Notes: a model not told the origin generated them from the letters alone. A DNA stretch of 50,402 bases from Lentilactobacillus dabitei (GCF_019061365.1 NZ_JAHPPD010000009.1:1-50402); one strand, 5' to 3'; numbered from the stretch's first letter, positions 25,758 to 35,095 are shown. Numbers and translations: made by a program.

Positions 25758-25792
25758 AATGGGAATGGAATTAATTTTCCATTCCCATTTTT
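25758..25792 (+). terminator. Terminator-like stem just before xylB
   Basis: AATGGGAATGGAA (25758-25770) pairs with TTCCATTCCCATT (25777-25789) and is followed by TTTT. It lies five bases before the xylB ribosome binding region. It may attenuate xylB or stabilise processed ends. Confidence 0.7.
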
Positions 25793-25811
25793 AGATGAAG
25801 GAGGAACACAT

Positions 25812-27326
25812 ATGACCGACTGCGTATTAGGAGTGGATCTCGGCACGAGTGCCGTTAAGGTCTCGGCTGTCACCCAATCCGGGGAGATTATCGCCCAAGA
25901 AGGGATGGATTTCCCACTTAATCAACCCAAGCCAGGCTATGCGGAACAAAACCCCAACGACTGGGTGAACGCAACGACTGTGGCGATTGTAAAATTGATT
26001 TTAAATGATTCACTGAAACCAGAACAAATTAAAGGGATCAGTTATTCCGGTCAAATGCATGGACTGGTCTTATTAGATGAAGATAATAAGGTCTTGCGGC
26101 CAGCCATGCTCTGGAATGACACCCGTTCAACTAAACAACGCGAAGAAATTATGGCTAAGATGGGTGACCGCTTTGTTCAAATTACCCATAATCAGCCACT
26201 TGAAGGCTTTACGCTGCCAAAACTCCTTTGGGTGAAGGAAAATCAACCAGAAATCTTTGCCAAAGCGAAGACCATGTTACTGCCCAAGGATTACCTGCGA
26301 TTTAGAATGACCGGCAAGTTGGCGATCGATTATTCGGACGCAACTGGGACGGTCATGCTGGATGTGGACAAACAGGCCTGGAGCCAAGAAATCTTAGACG
26401 CCTTCGATATCCCAGCTAGTCTCTGCCCACCGTTGGTTCGTTCCATTGATAACACAGGTAATATTGACGAATGGTATTCAATGTATTCCGGCCTATTGAC
26501 CGATACCGTCACGTTTGGTGGTGGCGCAGATAACGCCTGTGGAGCCGTAGGTGCTGGAATTGATAGCCCATCTAAGGTACTTTCAAGTATTGGTACTTCT
26601 GGGGTAATTTTGAAATATGAACCCCAAAAGGAAACCAACTATGATGGCGTCTTGCAGTATGAAGACCATGCAATTCCGGATGCCTACTACTCAATGGGTG
26701 TCACTTTGGCAGCCGGTTTTTCACTCAGCTGGTTCAAAAAGACATTTGCGGAAAAAGAAGACTTTACTGAAGTCGTAGACAGTGCCGCCAAATCAACAGT
26801 TGGTGCCAATGGATTATTGTTTGCCCCATACATTGTGGGTGAGCGGGCCCCTTATGCCGATGCTGATGTTCGAGGCAGTTTTATCGGGATTGACGGTATT
26901 CACAAACGCTATGACTTTGTTCGGGCCGTCTTGGAAGGGATCATCTTCTCATTCAGGGATATCTTGGACATCTATGAAAAAGAGGGCGCCAAGTTTGACA
27001 CCGTGGTTTCCATCGGTGGTGGAGCCAAGAGCCCATTGTGGCAACAAATTCAAGCTAATATTTTCAATACCAAAGTGGTTTCCCTGCAAAATGAACAGGG
27101 ACCAGGCTTGGGAGCCGCAATGCTGGCTGCCGTTGGTCTCGGCTGGTTTGAAAATATGCAGGAATGTACTAAAGTTTTTGTGAAGTTTAAGGATGTATTC
27201 CTGCCAGAAGAAGACGACGTTGCGAAGTATCAGAAATTGCATGACATTTATAAGCAGATTTATCCAAGTACCAAGCAGATTACCCATGAGTTAGTCGCTT
27301 ATCGTCGGAAGAATGAAGAAAAGTAA
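25812..27326 (+). CDS. xylB: Xylulokinase XylB
   Basis: A 504-residue FGGY-family kinase that phosphorylates D-xylulose to xylulose 5-phosphate for the phosphoketolase pathway. It has [14 protein letters not shown] near residue 8, [10 protein letters not shown] near 80 and [11 protein letters not shown] near 410. ATG 25812 follows GAAGGAGGAA; an upstream in-frame start at 25743 would place the terminator-like stem inside the gene. Confidence 0.95.
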   Translation: MTDCVLGVDLGTSAVKVSAVTQSGEIIAQEGMDFPLNQPKPGYAEQNPNDWVNATTVAIVKLILNDSLKPEQIKGISYSGQMHGLVLLDEDNKVLRPAMLWNDTRSTKQREEIMAKMGDRFVQITHNQPLEGFTLPKLLWVKENQPEIFAKAKTMLLPKDYLRFRMTGKLAIDYSDATGTVMLDVDKQAWSQEILDAFDIPASLCPPLVRSIDNTGNIDEWYSMYSGLLTDTVTFGGGADNACGAVGAGIDSPSKVLSSIGTSGVILKYEPQKETNYDGVLQYEDHAIPDAYYSMGVTLAAGFSLSWFKKTFAEKEDFTEVVDSAAKSTVGANGLLFAPYIVGERAPYADADVRGSFIGIDGIHKRYDFVRAVLEGIIFSFRDILDIYEKEGAKFDTVVSIGGGAKSPLWQQIQANIFNTKVVSLQNEQGPGLGAAMLAAVGLGWFENMQECTKVFVKFKDVFLPEEDDVAKYQKLHDIYKQIYPSTKQITHELVAYRRKNEEK

Positions 27327-27343
27327 GCCATTAGGTTGATAAT

Positions 27344-27383
27344 AAAAAAGAACCGCTTCCTATTCAGGAAAACGGTTCTTTTT
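27344..27383. terminator. Bidirectional terminator between xylB and the SDR gene
   Basis: AAAAAAGAACCG pairs with CGGTTCTTTTT across an 18-base loop, between convergent genes. Confidence 0.82.
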
Positions 27384-27398
27384 GCATCGTTATTGAAA

Positions 27399-28175
27399 TT
27401 ATCTGTAAACCATCCCACCATCAACCAGAATTGTTTGACCGGTAATGTAGTCTGAATCCGGGGATGCTAAGAATGAAACGAGGTTGGCAACATCTGATGG
27501 GACTTCATAACGGCCTAATGAAATATCAGCCGTGTATTGGGCAAATGCGTCGCCTGGTTTGAGGGATGGATCGTTCCTAACCATCTCGGCGTCAATCCGA
27601 TCCCACATCTTAGTTTTAGCAACGCCGGGTGCATAAGCATTGACATTAATCTTGTATTTAGCGAGCTCTTTTGAGGCTGTTTGAGTAAATGAACGAATCA
27701 CGTGCTTGGTAGCAGAATAAGTGCCTAACATTGGATAGGATTCGTGGCCGGCAATACTAGAGGCGCTGATAATTTTACCGCCACCACCTTGTTTGATGAA
27801 CTGGTCGGCGGCTGCCTGGGTACCAAAGAGCATTCCGAAGGCGTTAATTGAGAACAGTCGTTGAAGTTCATTTTCGTCAATCTCAAGTAATGGCTTAACC
27901 GCTTCTACCCCAGCATTATTAACGAATACGTCCAAGCGGCCGAAGGTATCAACCGCATGTTTTACCAAGGCGAATTGGTCATCTCGTTTGGAGACGTCTC
28001 CAGAAAAACTGGTTACCTCAATTCCTTTATCCTTAAATTCTTTTTCAGTTTCAGCTAATAAATCCTTATTAATGTCGTGAAGTACAATTGCAAACCCATC
28101 TTTTGCCAGTCGTTCAGCGATGCCTTTCCCCAAACCACCTGCTGAACCAGTAATAACTGCAACTTTTTCTGCCAT
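27399..28175 (-). CDS. butA: Short-chain dehydrogenase, probable diacetyl/acetoin reductase
   Basis: A 258-residue classical SDR. Cofactor motif [10 protein letters not shown] is near residue 10, NNAG near 87, and the catalytic triad S in ASSIAG with YSATK near 152. The best family match by sequence character is diacetyl/acetoin reductase (meso-butanediol dehydrogenase), but substrate is not certain. ATG 28175 follows GGGGAGGAA; the frame stays open to 28283 through a hairpin repeat, which is not coding. Confidence 0.82.
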   Translation of the reverse strand: MAEKVAVITGSAGGLGKGIAERLAKDGFAIVLHDINKDLLAETEKEFKDKGIEVTSFSGDVSKRDDQFALVKHAVDTFGRLDVFVNNAGVEAVKPLLEIDENELQRLFSINAFGMLFGTQAAADQFIKQGGGGKIISASSIAGHESYPMLGTYSATKHVIRSFTQTASKELAKYKINVNAYAPGVAKTKMWDRIDAEMVRNDPSLKPGDAFAQYTADISLGRYEVPSDVANLVSFLASPDSDYITGQTILVDGGMVYR

Positions 28176-28197
28176 GATTAATTCCTCCCCAAAACAA

Positions 28198-28316
28198 GTG
28201 AGCGGATCCAAGCGGTTAGAGATCGGAGTGTAAGTCACCACAAGTAAAAAGCCAGAATCCACTGAATTCACATGGACAATCACACGTTGATCTCCGCCTG
28301 AAAAAGCCGTCCTAAT
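28198..28316 (+). repeat. Palindromic hairpin repeat, copy 9 (degenerate)
   Basis: The 5' half GTGAGCGGATCCAAGCGGTTAG onward is intact through GTGTAAGTC; the 3' half is diverged, keeping GATCTC and CCGTCCTAA. It lies just upstream of the minus-strand SDR gene. Confidence 0.7.
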
Positions 28317-28486
28317 AGGTAACTAAAGCATTTGAATACAGTTACATAATACCTCGCTTGTGAATTGATTGCACACAATTACGTTTTAATTTTTGGTCGA
28401 GCTGATTAATTATTTTTTCTGTTAGCTGAGCAACTTTCTTAACCAGTTGGAAAGGATTTCAAAGTAAGTTCATCGCCGGCAACAAG

Positions 28487-28515
28487 TTGCTACCTACAAT
28501 GATAATTGCTATAAT
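28487..28515 (+). promoter_or_regulatory. Promoter of the MFS gene
   Basis: TTGCTA (28487-28492), a 17-bp spacer and TATAAT (28510-28515). The preceding stretch from 28317 shows nothing else I recognise. Confidence 0.65.
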
Positions 28516-28559
28516 GAACTGCATATGCAAAAATTCGATTTTAGTAAGGATCTTGAAAT

Positions 28560-29783
28560 ATGACAAAAAATAAACGGCCTCAATGGCAAAAAAACATGTG
28601 GGCCTTGTGGTTTGGCAACTTTGCAACTGGTGCCGGCGCGAGCATGTCGATGCCGTTTCTACCATTATTTATCAATGAAATGGGTAACTTTCCCAAATGG
28701 CAACTGACCCTTTACGCTGGGCTGGCTTTTTCCAGTGTGTTTCTTAGTCAGGCAATCGTGTCACCCTTGTGGGGCAGTTTGGCCGATCGAACAGGGAGAA
28801 AGCCGATGTTACTGCGGGCATCGATTGGAATGACGATCAGTGCCACGTTGACTGGGCTCTCAACGAATGTGTGGATGCTGATTGCCATTCGTCTTATCCA
28901 AGGAACGTTTTCTGGTTATATCAATAATGCGTATGCACTCGTTGCTAGTGAAGTCCCCCGTGAACAAAGTGGCCGGACGATGGGGGCATTAACGACTGGA
29001 AACGTTGGTGGTCAACTCATCGGGCCAATCATTGGCGGCTATCTCTCAGGCATCTTCGGTTATCGGCTACCCTTTTATATGTTTGGCTTCATGATGTTTT
29101 TAGCGTCACTTTCAACGTGGCTATTTGTGAAAGAAGATTTCAAGCCGACAAAGAAGTCTGCAAAAACTGGGATTAAAGATGCGTTTGTGGGTATTGAGCA
29201 TAAACGCGTCGTAGTTGCCATGATTATTTCTTCTATGTTAATTATGGCGGCAACAACCTCGATTAATCCAATTATCAGTTTGTTTGTCAAAGAATTGATG
29301 CACAACCACGGTAACATTGCGTTTGCCAGTGGGATTATCGCCGCATTGCCTGGGATTGCCACGTTGTTTACAGCGCCGTCTCTAGGCCGACTCGGGGATC
29401 ACGTTGGTCCTGAAAAAATTTTACTAGCTGGTTTAATTTTTTCAGCGGTCGTCTTTTTCCCTATGTTCTTTGTAACAACTGTGCTAATGTTGGGAATTTT
29501 ACGCTTCTTGATTGGCATTGCTAACGCGGCATTGTTGCCAATTACTCAAACGGTCATGACCTTGGAAGCCCCGGCTAGATCAGTTAGTCGAATCTTCAGT
29601 TATAACCAGTCATTTCAGGCATTAGGCGCGGTTGTTGGCCCAATGTTGGCCTCAGTGGTTGCTGGTGTCTTGGATTACCGGTACGTGTTCTTGATGACGA
29701 CAATCTTAGTCCTGATTAACTTGGGCGTTGTGATTTACGCCTATAAAAAGGATAAAGTAAAGGTTACTTCGATCGCTGACTAA
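28560..29783 (+). CDS. MFS multidrug-type exporter
   Basis: A 407-residue 12-helix transporter of the major facilitator superfamily (SLADRTGRKPMLL loop motif A near residue 75; GNVGGQLIGPIIGG near 140, motif C of antiporters). This points to proton-driven drug export; substrate unknown. The ATG follows AAGGA. Single-gene unit with its own promoter and terminator. Confidence 0.82.
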   Translation: MTKNKRPQWQKNMWALWFGNFATGAGASMSMPFLPLFINEMGNFPKWQLTLYAGLAFSSVFLSQAIVSPLWGSLADRTGRKPMLLRASIGMTISATLTGLSTNVWMLIAIRLIQGTFSGYINNAYALVASEVPREQSGRTMGALTTGNVGGQLIGPIIGGYLSGIFGYRLPFYMFGFMMFLASLSTWLFVKEDFKPTKKSAKTGIKDAFVGIEHKRVVVAMIISSMLIMAATTSINPIISLFVKELMHNHGNIAFASGIIAALPGIATLFTAPSLGRLGDHVGPEKILLAGLIFSAVVFFPMFFVTTVLMLGILRFLIGIANAALLPITQTVMTLEAPARSVSRIFSYNQSFQALGAVVGPMLASVVAGVLDYRYVFLMTTILVLINLGVVIYAYKKDKVKVTSIAD

Positions 29784-29839
29784 GAATCGGTTTAGTTGCT
29801 AACTCACCCGGGGGTTACGCAATAGACCGATCCTTTTTT
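29784..29839 (+). terminator. Terminator after the MFS gene
   Basis: AATCGGTTTAGTTGC pairs (with wobbles) with GCAATAGACCGATC around a GC-rich loop hairpin TAACTCACCCGGGGGTTA, followed by TTTTTT. Confidence 0.75.
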
Positions 29840-29972
29840 GTTGCGAATTCATTACAGCAATAAGACTTTATGATTAACTTCAGGCATAACTTTTCCACCC
29901 CAATCGGGATCGTGGTAACATTTAAATAGCGTCAAGTATTCTGGACGTGAAAATATGTGGGGAGTTGAACTT

Positions 29973-31247
29973 ATGAATTTAGGATTAAAAAGATCATTAT
30001 ATTTTGGGTTGGCAGCTGTTTCAATGTTAGCTGCGTCAGGTTTGGCCACAACGAATGCAAGTGCCAAATCATATGCAAAAGTGACATCAAACGAAACAAT
30101 GACAAGTGCGCCGGCAACTCGCAACGTTACGACTAATGGATCAAATGCTTTGTATACCAAAGCTGGTACGTTGCGTGGAGCCCGCTTGATTGCTTCCAAG
30201 TACACATTGCAGAGCTATGGAAATTCCAAGAGCTCAACTAAATACTTCCGGGCATATCGAGTGGCAACCACTAATAAGGGATCTGTCTACTATAAGGTGG
30301 TTTCATTCAACGGAAATTATCGTGGATGGATCTACGGTGGTAAGGCCACTGGTAGTTTTGGTGGTGGTCTCGCAACTGCTAATACCATGACGAATGCGAA
30401 CATGCCAACAGTTACAACTGGTTACACTTTAAAAGATAATAACAAGAATACGCTTTGGGTTAATCCTAAGTGGTCACAGTATAAAGCTCAGCAAACGAAC
30501 ATGAGTGGGTACAAGACCGGCGATACATTTACAATTACCGGTGCTGCTACCAAGACTCGTGAGGGTTATCTCTATTATCAAGTGACTGACGATAACAACA
30601 CTGCAATTACTGGTTGGGTCTATGCAGGTGGCTTGAATGCCCCCGTAAATAACAACACGCCAACTTCCAACAACAGCTTAAAGATTAATTATCTTAATGC
30701 TCAGGGTCAGTCAGTTGGTAGTTACCAGTGGATTATCCAACCAAGTGATTTAAAGAGTGGTGCTAAATTATTATATGGTGCCAAGCTAGGCGACATCTTG
30801 AACACAACTGATTCACTCACTTCAGCCGTTTCCAAGAATGTCCCTGCAGGTTATGTGGTAAGCAAGACCCAACCTAATACAAGCCTTGCTAATCTGACAG
30901 TTGGTAGTGATAACTATTCGGTTTATGTTGATGCTGCGAATGCCCAATATACATCACAAGTTACTTATTATTTGACTAACACCAATAGTCAAATTAACGC
31001 TGGTCAACTCGTCGGAAACACATATCCGGCATTGTCCGATTCAGAAAAGGTCCTCTTCTCTAGTAACGGCCAGGGCGTGATTGCGACATCACTATTTGAT
31101 AATCAGTTGTTTACAACTGGTAAGCTTGCTACGTTAAATGGTGTTGGCGGAACAACCTATTACTTTGACAAGAATCGAACACTTACCGAAAATGCTAATG
31201 CTCGTTATGGTGACACGTTGAAACTGTACTATATGCAACGACAGTAA
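29973..31247 (+). CDS. Secreted SH3-like (S-layer-type) surface protein
   Basis: A 424-residue secreted protein. The signal peptide is MNLGLKRSLYFGLAAVSMLA with ASA cleavage near residue 32. Two SH3/GW-like modules follow (TKAGTLRGARLIASKYTL ... VYYKVVSFNGNYRGWIYGG at about 55-110; VNPKWSQYKAQQ ... YYQVTDDNNTAITGWVYAGG at about 155-220). These modules anchor lactobacillus S-layer-type proteins to the wall. From about 235 a MucBP-like beta region starts (LKINYLNAQGQSVGSYQW). No LPXTG. ATG 29973 follows GGGGAG. Confidence 0.75.
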   Translation: MNLGLKRSLYFGLAAVSMLAASGLATTNASAKSYAKVTSNETMTSAPATRNVTTNGSNALYTKAGTLRGARLIASKYTLQSYGNSKSSTKYFRAYRVATTNKGSVYYKVVSFNGNYRGWIYGGKATGSFGGGLATANTMTNANMPTVTTGYTLKDNNKNTLWVNPKWSQYKAQQTNMSGYKTGDTFTITGAATKTREGYLYYQVTDDNNTAITGWVYAGGLNAPVNNNTPTSNNSLKINYLNAQGQSVGSYQWIIQPSDLKSGAKLLYGAKLGDILNTTDSLTSAVSKNVPAGYVVSKTQPNTSLANLTVGSDNYSVYVDAANAQYTSQVTYYLTNTNSQINAGQLVGNTYPALSDSEKVLFSSNGQGVIATSLFDNQLFTTGKLATLNGVGGTTYYFDKNRTLTENANARYGDTLKLYYMQRQ

Positions 31248-31281
31248 CAGTTAGGTAATTTTAATAATCTGAGTACAGCGA

Positions 31282-31317
31282 AGCCAACCTCTATTCTGAT
31301 GGGGTTGGTTTTTGTTT
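31282..31317 (+). terminator. Terminator after the surface protein
   Basis: AGCCAACCTC pairs with GGGGTTGGTT and runs into TTTTTG. Confidence 0.72.
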
Positions 31318-31668
31318 TCAGAAATTGCAGGCAGAATAAATGACAACATCATTTATCACATGCTAATATGATTATCGGGATAATTTCTGTTTGTAAGTAG
31401 TTAATTTTCCCGACTGTTATAACGGCATGACGCAGTGGGACGCAGGGGATGCTCATTTGACATGGCTGAATCATTACGGGGGATTGACAACTGTCAAGAT
31501 TAATGTTGTTCAGCTAAAATCAAAACTGCTGTATGCTAAATATTCTCCGAGGCAAGGCCCAAAATGACGATTTCTGGGTCTTTTTTGGTGCGACATTCTC
31601 GCGTTTCATTCCTAAAAGCGTCATAATAAAGTTACACATCACAATTAAATGAAAAAGGGGAGACGAAC
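31318..31668. other. Gene-poor stretch with a terminator at 31555-31586
   Basis: A 351-bp spacer. AGGCCCA (31555-31561) and TGGGTCT (31575-31581) plus a T run form a terminator-like hairpin. A 46-codon frame at 31427-31567 has no RBS and no recognisable motif, so it is not called. TTGACAACTGTCAA at about 31487-31500 is a short palindrome. Confidence 0.5.
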
Positions 31669-32494
31669 ATGTCAATCTTAACTGATACCTACGAATTAAA
31701 TAACGGAATCACCATTCCTAAAGTTGGCTTTGGCACCTGGCAAATTCCAGGTGGCCAGCAAACGTACGACGCCGTTAGTCTGGCGCTTAAGGCAGGATAC
31801 CGCCATATTGATACCGCTAAAGCTTACCGCAATGAAAAAAGCGTTGGTGAAGCAATCTTAGATTCCGATGTTGATCGCGAGAACGTTTTTGTGACTTCCA
31901 AGTTGCCGGCGGCTACTAAAACATACGATGGCGCAATTGCCGACTTTCGGTCAACCATGAAGGAACTAAACCTTTCATATCTTGACCTGTACCTCATTCA
32001 TGCGCCGTGGCCATGGAATGAACGTGGCGCCAACTATGATGAAGGGAATGTGGAAGTGTGGAAGGCCATGCAGGATATCTATGCTAGCGGCGATGTTAAG
32101 GCAATTGGCGTTTCCAATTTCAATGTGCATGATCTCGAAAATATTTTGCAGGTGGCAGATGTGAAGCCAATGGTTGATCAAATTCGCTATTTTGTGGGGG
32201 TACACAGAACCCCAGATTACCAAATTTGCCCAGGAGAACGGAATGCTGGTTGAAGCTTATTCACCTTTAGCAACCGGAGGGATTTTGGAGAACGAAGACA
32301 TCACCCAAATGGCTGACAAATATGGGGTGAGCGTTGCCCAACTAGCGATTAATTTTGTTCTGCAGAATGGCGTTTTACCACTACCAAAAGCAACTCATCA
32401 AGCACATATTGAAAACAATACTAAATTGGATTTTGAAATTAGCCCGGAAGATATGCAGGCACTGAATGCAATGTCTGGAACCGATATGGGTTAA
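31669..32494 (+). pseudogene. Aldo/keto reductase interrupted by a frameshift
   Basis: A 2,5-diketo-gluconate-reductase-type aldo/keto reductase. The first frame has GFGTWQIPGG, D and Y of HIDTAKAYRNE, and K in VTSKLP. It runs correctly to DQIRYFVG near 32195, then loses homology and stops at 32253. The second frame resumes with YTEPQITKFAQENGMLVEAYSP. Removing one G from the GGGGG run at 32196-32200 restores a 274-residue enzyme. Either a real +1 mutation or a sequencing error at a homopolymer. The RBS is AAAGGGGAG. Confidence 0.85.
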
Positions 32495-32537
32495 CGGTAT
32501 TAGCATCAACAAATGAATAGGGGAGAATAAATCAATT

Positions 32538-33179
32538 ATGGCAAATGTATTAATTTTAGGTGCAAATGGTCAGATTGCAAAACTAGCTGAGAAGCAATTG
32601 TTAAATGAAACAGAACATCATTTGACGTTATTCTTGAGGAATTCTAAACGGCTCTCGATCAGTGATCCGAGTCGTGAAAGGGTGATTGATGGGGATGCCG
32701 CTGATGTCAAGGACATTGTGGCAGCCTTAGATGGTATTGACATCGTTTATGCAAACTTGGCTGGTCACAACATTGAGGATGAGGCCAAGTCCGTATTGGC
32801 CGCAATGGATCAAACCGGCGTCAAGCGGTTGATTTGGATTTCAACTTTAGGGATTTACGATGAAGTTCCTGGCAACTTTGGTAAATGGAATCATCAGCAG
32901 TTAGACGGTGGGTATCTTGAGCCCTATGCTGCTGCCGCAAAGGTTATCGAAAGCTCGGGCTTGGATTACACCATCATCCGGCCGGCCTGGTTGTCAAACG
33001 ATGATATTGTGAGTTATGAAACAACCCAAAAGGGTGAGCCATTCAAAGGTACCAAGGTGTCGCGTAAGAGTATTGCAGACTTTGTCGTGCATTTGATTAA
33101 TGATCCAAGCGCTCAGGTTCGCCATTCGGTTGGGGTTAACCAGCCGAATACAGATGGAGATAAGCCGTCGTTTATGTAG
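32538..33179 (+). CDS. NAD(P)-binding NmrA/SDR_a5-like protein
   Basis: A 213-residue atypical SDR with ILGANGQIAKLAEK at the N-terminus (GxxGxxA nucleotide loop) and RLIWISTLGIYDEVPG in the middle. Such proteins are common oxidoreductase-like genes in lactobacilli; substrate unknown. The ATG follows AGGGGAGAA. It is 43 bp after the aldo/keto reductase and may be co-transcribed with it. Confidence 0.8.
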   Translation: MANVLILGANGQIAKLAEKQLLNETEHHLTLFLRNSKRLSISDPSRERVIDGDAADVKDIVAALDGIDIVYANLAGHNIEDEAKSVLAAMDQTGVKRLIWISTLGIYDEVPGNFGKWNHQQLDGGYLEPYAAAAKVIESSGLDYTIIRPAWLSNDDIVSYETTQKGEPFKGTKVSRKSIADFVVHLINDPSAQVRHSVGVNQPNTDGDKPSFM

Positions 33180-33236
33180 TGAGCGAAGTAACCCAGCAAA
33201 GTCAATGATGCTTCATTAATTGAATAGCCAAAAATG

Positions 33237-33278
33237 ACCGCAAACTTCAGTTTCCATTAAGAAGTTTGCGGTTTTCTT
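33237..33278 (+). terminator. Terminator after the NAD(P)-binding gene
   Basis: ACCGCAAACTTC (33237-33248) pairs with GAAGTTTGCGGT and is followed by TTTCTT. Confidence 0.8.
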
Positions 33279-33313
33279 AAACCCAAGAGGATTTTGAGGG
33301 TTAATTTGCGATT

Positions 33314-33345
33314 TTAAGCTTCGGTTAAGTCAGTTCAATTACTCT
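33314..33345 (+). promoter_or_regulatory. Promoter with 11-bp direct repeats, copy A
   Basis: TTAAGC at 33314 and TTAAGT at 33325 are 11 bp apart and 10 bp (second-repeat end) before a -10 TACTCT at 33340. The same arrangement recurs at 33895-33926. Direct repeats of this phase are typical of OmpR-family regulators. Confidence 0.5.
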
Positions 33346-33425
33346 AGGGACAATCAAATATGAAAGGACGGGATGCAGAGAACAAACAAAATACCTATAT
33401 TGAAACAAAGGGGAGATTGAACACG

Positions 33426-33833
33426 ATTAAACTGAAGAAAGTATTATTTACAGCAGGTGCCAGCTTGGTGATGATGGGGACAATCTTCGGATCGGTGATT
33501 TCTGCTAACGCAGCGGTCACCTCGACACAACCTCAACAGGCCAAAAAGTTTCGGCCGAGTGTTGAAACTGAAAATCAGCATCTCGATCCTGACCTGATGG
33601 CTAAAGTGGATCTCACACCCAACCAAGACAATTCATTAAAGAACGTTGAACCACCAAAAATAGCAACCACTCAGTCGGAAACCTCGGCGGAAACTTTAAC
33701 CAATAACAGTGGCTTTGAGCACCGACCTGAAAAGCTCACCAATTCATCATATAAGACGGTTGATTCGGGATTGACCGACAATGGCAATGTTAATAGCAGC
33801 CAAAGCAGTATCAGATATACCCAATCCAGTTAA
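33426..33833 (+). CDS. Small secreted protein of unknown function, possible ATT start
   Basis: A signal peptide (KLKKVLFTAGASLVMMGTIF, cleavage after ANA) is followed by a Gln/Thr/Ser/Asn-rich, low-complexity mature part of about 105 residues; no known domain. The frame is open from ATG 33360, but the only good Shine-Dalgarno, GGGGAG at 33411-33415, lies nine bases before ATT 33426 and touches TTG 33417. An ATT start would place the lysine-rich signal sequence at the N-terminus. TTG 33417 or ATG 33360 remain possible. Confidence 0.55.
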   Translation: MKLKKVLFTAGASLVMMGTIFGSVISANAAVTSTQPQQAKKFRPSVETENQHLDPDLMAKVDLTPNQDNSLKNVEPPKIATTQSETSAETLTNNSGFEHRPEKLTNSSYKTVDSGLTDNGNVNSSQSSIRYTQSS

Positions 33834-33894
33834 TTCCAGAGATAACAAGAAAGGTGATGACCAAATAAAAAAATTATTGAGATTCTTTCCGGAT

Positions 33895-33926
33895 TTAAGC
33901 TTCAGTTAAGCTCAACTCGATATTAT
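33895..33926 (+). promoter_or_regulatory. Promoter with 11-bp direct repeats, copy B
   Basis: TTAAGC at 33895 and TTAAGC at 33906, with -10 TATTAT at 33921, repeat the spacing of copy A, and both copies run on into GACAATCAAATATGAA. No intact gene follows. Confidence 0.5.
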
Positions 33927-33939
33927 ATAGACAATCAAA

Positions 33940-34316
33940 TATGAAGGAAGGCGATAACAACAGCACAACCCAACATGATTTCTAACCCGGCTTCTCCAAT
34001 AATGATTCACACGAAAGGAAGGATGCACACAGTGCCTACAACAACAAACCGAAAATTATATTTTAAATATGATCGACAAGAAACTTCCAATCATCAAAAG
34101 ATTATTGTTTGGAGTTGCTACTAAAACCGAAGTGAGTTAACCCGGTCCGTGAGCCGAAACTCGAAATCTATTTTGAAAGAAGGGATGCCCGTGAATCAAT
34201 AAGCCGATTGGCAACGATACACCCAAATATAATAATTCACCCCTCAAATAATTACTAAGAAACCCCAACGATTTCTTAACTTCATGAATTACCCCTCAAT
34301 ATGAAAAAATCCCTTA
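33940..34316 (+). pseudogene. Region of gene remnants between the small secreted gene and the CRISPR array
   Basis: Only very short frames exist here. Three related RBS-like starts recur: GAAAGGACGGGATGC (33362), GAAAGGAAGGATGC (about 34013) and GAAAGAAGGGATGC (about 34176), the last two leading into frames of 30 and 3 codons. Together with the duplicated promoter, this suggests decayed duplicates of the small secreted gene or of exported-peptide genes. Confidence 0.4.
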
Positions 34317-34346
34317 AGTCCCTGCGTGTTAGCAGGGGCTTTTTTG
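34317..34346 (+). terminator. Intrinsic terminator before the CRISPR leader
   Basis: AGTCCCTGC pairs with GCAGGGGCT (one wobble) and is followed by TTTTTT. Confidence 0.8.
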
Positions 34347-34575
34347 TGCTTTTGTAAAATGATTAGGGATTTGAGATGGGGTCTTTGTGAGTGGTCCACT
34401 ATTTACCATTTCAACAACCCAATTTTCGTAGCATCAGCAAATATTTTTTGTTATTCTTAAGGTGGCCAATTGGTTAGGAGTATGGATTGGTGTAGGAAGG
34501 AACTTTCGAGTCCAAACTAATGAAAAACAGCTGGATTGGAATTTTCAAATGCCGAGATGACAGGCTTTCTTTAGT
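34347..34575 (+). other. Probable CRISPR leader region
   Basis: A 229-bp AT-rich, non-coding stretch directly upstream of the first repeat. Orientation is inferred from the repeat, which in type I-E systems is transcribed with the hairpin CCCCAC...GTGGGG followed by GTGATCC. Confidence 0.45.
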
Positions 34576-35095
34576 GTATTCCCCACATATGTGGGGGTGA
34601 TCCCTTTGGATTAGCTTCTTATCGTTTGGCCAGTTGAGTATTCCCCACATATGTGGGGGTGATCCTATTACTCATCAGATCTACATCATGAGTGCCCCGT
34701 ATTCCCCACATATGTGGGGGTGATCCCGAGCCATTGATGATGAACCAAGTGCGGATGTTAGTATTCCCCACGTATGTGGGGGTGATCCTAATACCATAGT
34801 TGCGATTAAAGAAAATATTTCGTATTCCCCACGTATGTGGGGGTGATCCTGACTTGTTCCAAAGTCATGTTTTTAACGGTAAGTATTCCCCACGTATGTG
34901 GGGGTGATCCCAAAGTTTGGTACTACATCGATAGTGATTGGGGGTATTCCCCACGTATGTGGGGGTGATCCTAACCACCTTCAATGATGTTAGCCCCGGC
35001 AAATGTATTCCCCACGTATATGGGGGTGATCCTCACCCCAGAAGCTGACTATGAGTTAGCCCCCCCAGTATTCCCCACGTATGTGGGGGTGATCC
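34576..35095 (+). CRISPR. CRISPR array, nine 28-bp repeats, type I-E-like
   Basis: Repeats begin at 34576, 34638, 34699, 34761, 34822, 34883, 34944, 35005 and 35068. Each begins GTATTCCCCAC and ends GTGGGGGTGATCC, with a palindromic CCCCAC/GTGGGG core. Repeats 1-3 have ACATATG in the core, repeats 4-7 and 9 have ACGTATG, and repeat 8 has ACGTATATG. Eight unrelated spacers of 33-35 bp. No cas genes lie in the window, so the array is either orphan or served from elsewhere. Confidence 0.96.

Noticed and set aside
31427-31567. 46-codon ORF before the broken aldo/keto reductase
   Set aside because: No RBS, no recognisable motif, and its end lies in the loop of a terminator.
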